From contig JAJSPD010000051.1 of NCBI GenBank assembly GCA_021307315.1, positions 124,001 through 188,000 on the forward strand: a stretch of DNA of 64,000 bases. The letters are read 5' to 3'. The notes beneath the pieces were generated by a model. It searched no databases, was not told the DNA's origin, and worked only from the letters and a program-made list of their open reading frames with translations. Within the stretch, counting starts at the first letter, position 1, and every line of letters starts with the position of its first letter. Origin of the DNA: Bisporella sp. PMI_857 (lineage: Eukaryota; Ascomycota; Leotiomycetes; Helotiales; Helotiaceae). The translations under genes and the position numbers were made by a program. Below are positions 61,991 through 64,000 of this stretch, one piece after another.

Positions 61991-64000
61991 TCACACGTTA
62001 CTGCTAGTCTCAGGATATCCCATACTATTCCTAGCACCTACATGGGCCGTTGCAGGATCTATGCGGCTTCGAAGTTGAGTTCCGAGATTATCTCTGAGCT
62101 GTTGGAGAGCATTTGCATGGCACAATTGTTTCATCTTTTGTAGAACCACATCTGGTATATTTGGCCCGTATTGGTTCTGTAGATGAGGTAACTGCATCTG
62201 GAACAGAGCCTGGGCACGGCGTTGTAATTGCATTTGTATTACCTGGTTTGGAGTCAATGCATTACTGGCTCCAGCAACTCCATTCATGCCTATATTCGAC
62301 CCCTGAAGGCCATTCTGAGTTCGGTATTGAGCTTGCGTCGCCATCTGGAGTAGCTGTAGTTGGTTTGGTGGTTCTTGAACGAAAAAGGGAACAACAGAGG
62401 ACATTAAACTGTCTGCAAGACTGGGACCTTCCGCAATGGCTGGATGATACTTCTCATTGTGTTTTTTCAGAAGATTTCGGGTGGTAAAGCCGGTCTTGAA
62501 ATAGACACAGGAGAGGTGTGTACAATGATATCGTCGTTGATGCCGGGACTCGTGCTTGGCTCGTTGCGACGGAGATTCAAAACCATCGGCACTAAAGTCA
62601 CAATGAAGGTACCTGCATACGAAAGCCGATGCCCTATATGTATCTCGGAAGACTTGCAGGTCCTTCCAATCGAGCCCAGGAAAGCGTACTATAGCCTTGT
62701 CATCCAACAGAGACTCAGTTATCTGCTGGTAATAAAGGCGGACCGCGCTGAAGTGCGTTGGATCAATATTACATGATTCCAACGGAATCGCTGCTGGCTG
62801 TCAAAACTTGGTGGTCACATTTTGCTTTCAGGAACGCTTACTTTCAGGAGGCTTGTCCGAAGAACTATTTTGGTTCATCTTTGCTCTGGAAACAAGCACG
62901 TCCGAAACAAATCTTCTAATATCTGGCAGATTGATTAATGCCTCAAGACCGGGGGTTTCGATTATATCATTGTTTACACTTTCTTTAGATATGGAGTTAG
63001 GCCAAATGAATTCTTCTTTCTTAAACTTTAGCAGCAACTGAAGTTGATCTAGAAGTTCCGTGGAGAATTGACGTTGGTGTTGGTCTAATAGGCCACAATA
63101 GGTTAGAAGATGCTTGTACCAGAACTTATCGGCGTATATTTGAAGGCCATGAAAGCCTCGAACAACAATAGCCGCCCTTTCAGCATCTGTAGAATGCCCT
63201 GGAAGCAAAGAGATACAGGAATTCAGAAAGGTTACGCAGGAAAATGAGATATCCAAATGCGCGTTCTCAAGCCAAATAAAGGGGCGCGCTGCTTGATACT
63301 CTTCCTCAAGAATATATCTATAGAAGTCAGTGATTGTGTATCTTTTGTCATAAGATAAAGTAATTACTCTTTTGCTGAAAAGTGTACGAAATCTATAGTG
63401 CTGCCAGGACTCTCTTCGATGAGAGGTCGGCAAAGATCCAGTATTTCTTTTCGAATTTTCGTCTTAGGCGTTAGGTTCGTGTTTGAAGCGTCAAAAGCGA
63501 TACCATCGAGCAGCTCGTAGCCTTTTAAGATCCTGTATGAACAGGCTATCCACCCCAGAATCCGAATGGCCATATATTTAGCATTTCTAGGGTTGTTGGG
63601 ATCCATGATCCTGTCGAGAATACGTCCATATCTACAAGTTTGTTGGTAGTCTAGAACGGCATGATTTTCAGAATTATGGGTGTATTCTTACGCTGCTTTG
63701 AGACCCTTTGGTAAGCTTGTAGCTGTTTCCTCCAAGGCGGAATCACTATAGCAATATTTGAGCTCATCGACGACTAATCGGACCCACAAGAACATGCCTA
63801 CACAGAAATTAGCATCAGTGTTCTCGATATAGCGTTGAAATTGACCACCATTTGCTTTTTCCACTAAAATTAATTCAATTCTGTTCAATAAACCTTGATC
63901 AGATGTATGGAGTTTTGTTATTTTGTATTTCACAAAAGACCGAATATCCCAGTCCACTTCCTGGCGTCCGTCCAGCGAGATTTGAGGCTGTTCAAAAAGC
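61991..64000 (-). CDS. NACHT-type STAND protein with C-terminal C2H2 zinc fingers, N-terminus beyond the window
   Basis: Four exons are visible: beyond 64000 down to 63692, 63368-63631, 62842-63317 and 61991-62793 (acceptor at 62793 or 62790). Junctions rebuild GLKAAYGRILDRIMDPNNP and FVHFSAKEYILEEEYQAA. The first part, VDWDIRSFVKYKI, ANFCVGMFLWVRLVVDELKY, NAKYMAIRILGWIACSYR and the DFVHFSAKEYIL block, is the winged-helix end of the NACHT/NTPase module of fungal NLR-like proteins. The P-loop lies outside the window. Downstream there are no WD40, TPR or ankyrin repeats. Instead there are two C2H2 fingers (CRYLHC...HESRH and CTHLSC...HNEKYH) and a Gln-rich C-terminus (NQVIQMQLQRRAQALFQMQL). Such proteins are candidate innate-recognition or incompatibility factors. 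DNA, RNA or protein binding by the fingers is unknown. Confidence 0.88.

Overview
The window is nuclear DNA of a filamentous ascomycete (Pezizomycotina). Short GT-AG introns of about 45-180 bases interrupt most genes. The gene set includes HET-domain proteins, a NACHT-type STAND protein, a Zn2Cys6 regulator, a P450, a GPI-type cupredoxin, pectate lyase PL1 and a GH20 hexosaminidase. Plant-wall and chitin enzymes together with incompatibility genes suggest a plant-associated or saprotrophic fungus. A leotiomycete is a guess I cannot test here. I found no tRNA, rRNA or CRISPR array.

Left part (1-19 kb): an ankyrin-type gene runs off the left edge. It is followed by a divergent pair of secreted-protein genes (a zincin metalloprotease with an apparent one-base frameshift, and a Cys-rich repeat protein), an F-box protein, a von Willebrand A protein whose tail is built from duplicated phase-1 exons, a MAPEG-family remnant, a three-exon HET protein and a two-part secreted protein of unknown function.

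Middle (20-34 kb): a compact block of well-preserved genes holds pectate lyase, a nucleotide-sugar-type transporter sharing a promoter with COX15, cytosolic lysyl-tRNA synthetase with two perfect TGACTCA boxes upstream, a TMEM53/DUF829 hydrolase, a P450 and a cupredoxin. About 4.6 kb without a convincing gene precedes a GH20 hexosaminidase at 38.8-40.6 kb.

Right part (41-64 kb): sparse, repeat-rich and decayed. It holds a degenerate gene, diverged repeat copies, a second HET gene, a possible small cluster (alpha/beta hydrolase, Zn2Cys6 factor, MFS transporter), and a 1.1 kb inverted-repeat element flanked by TA that abuts the 5'-truncated MFS gene. Further right are a frameshifted pseudogene of an unnamed family, a 715-base Tc1/mariner-like MITE and a NACHT-type gene ending in two C2H2 zinc fingers and a Gln-rich tail, which runs off the right edge. 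Intact housekeeping genes in the centre with incompatibility genes, transposons and relics on the flanks is a pattern typical of accessory regions in fungal genomes.
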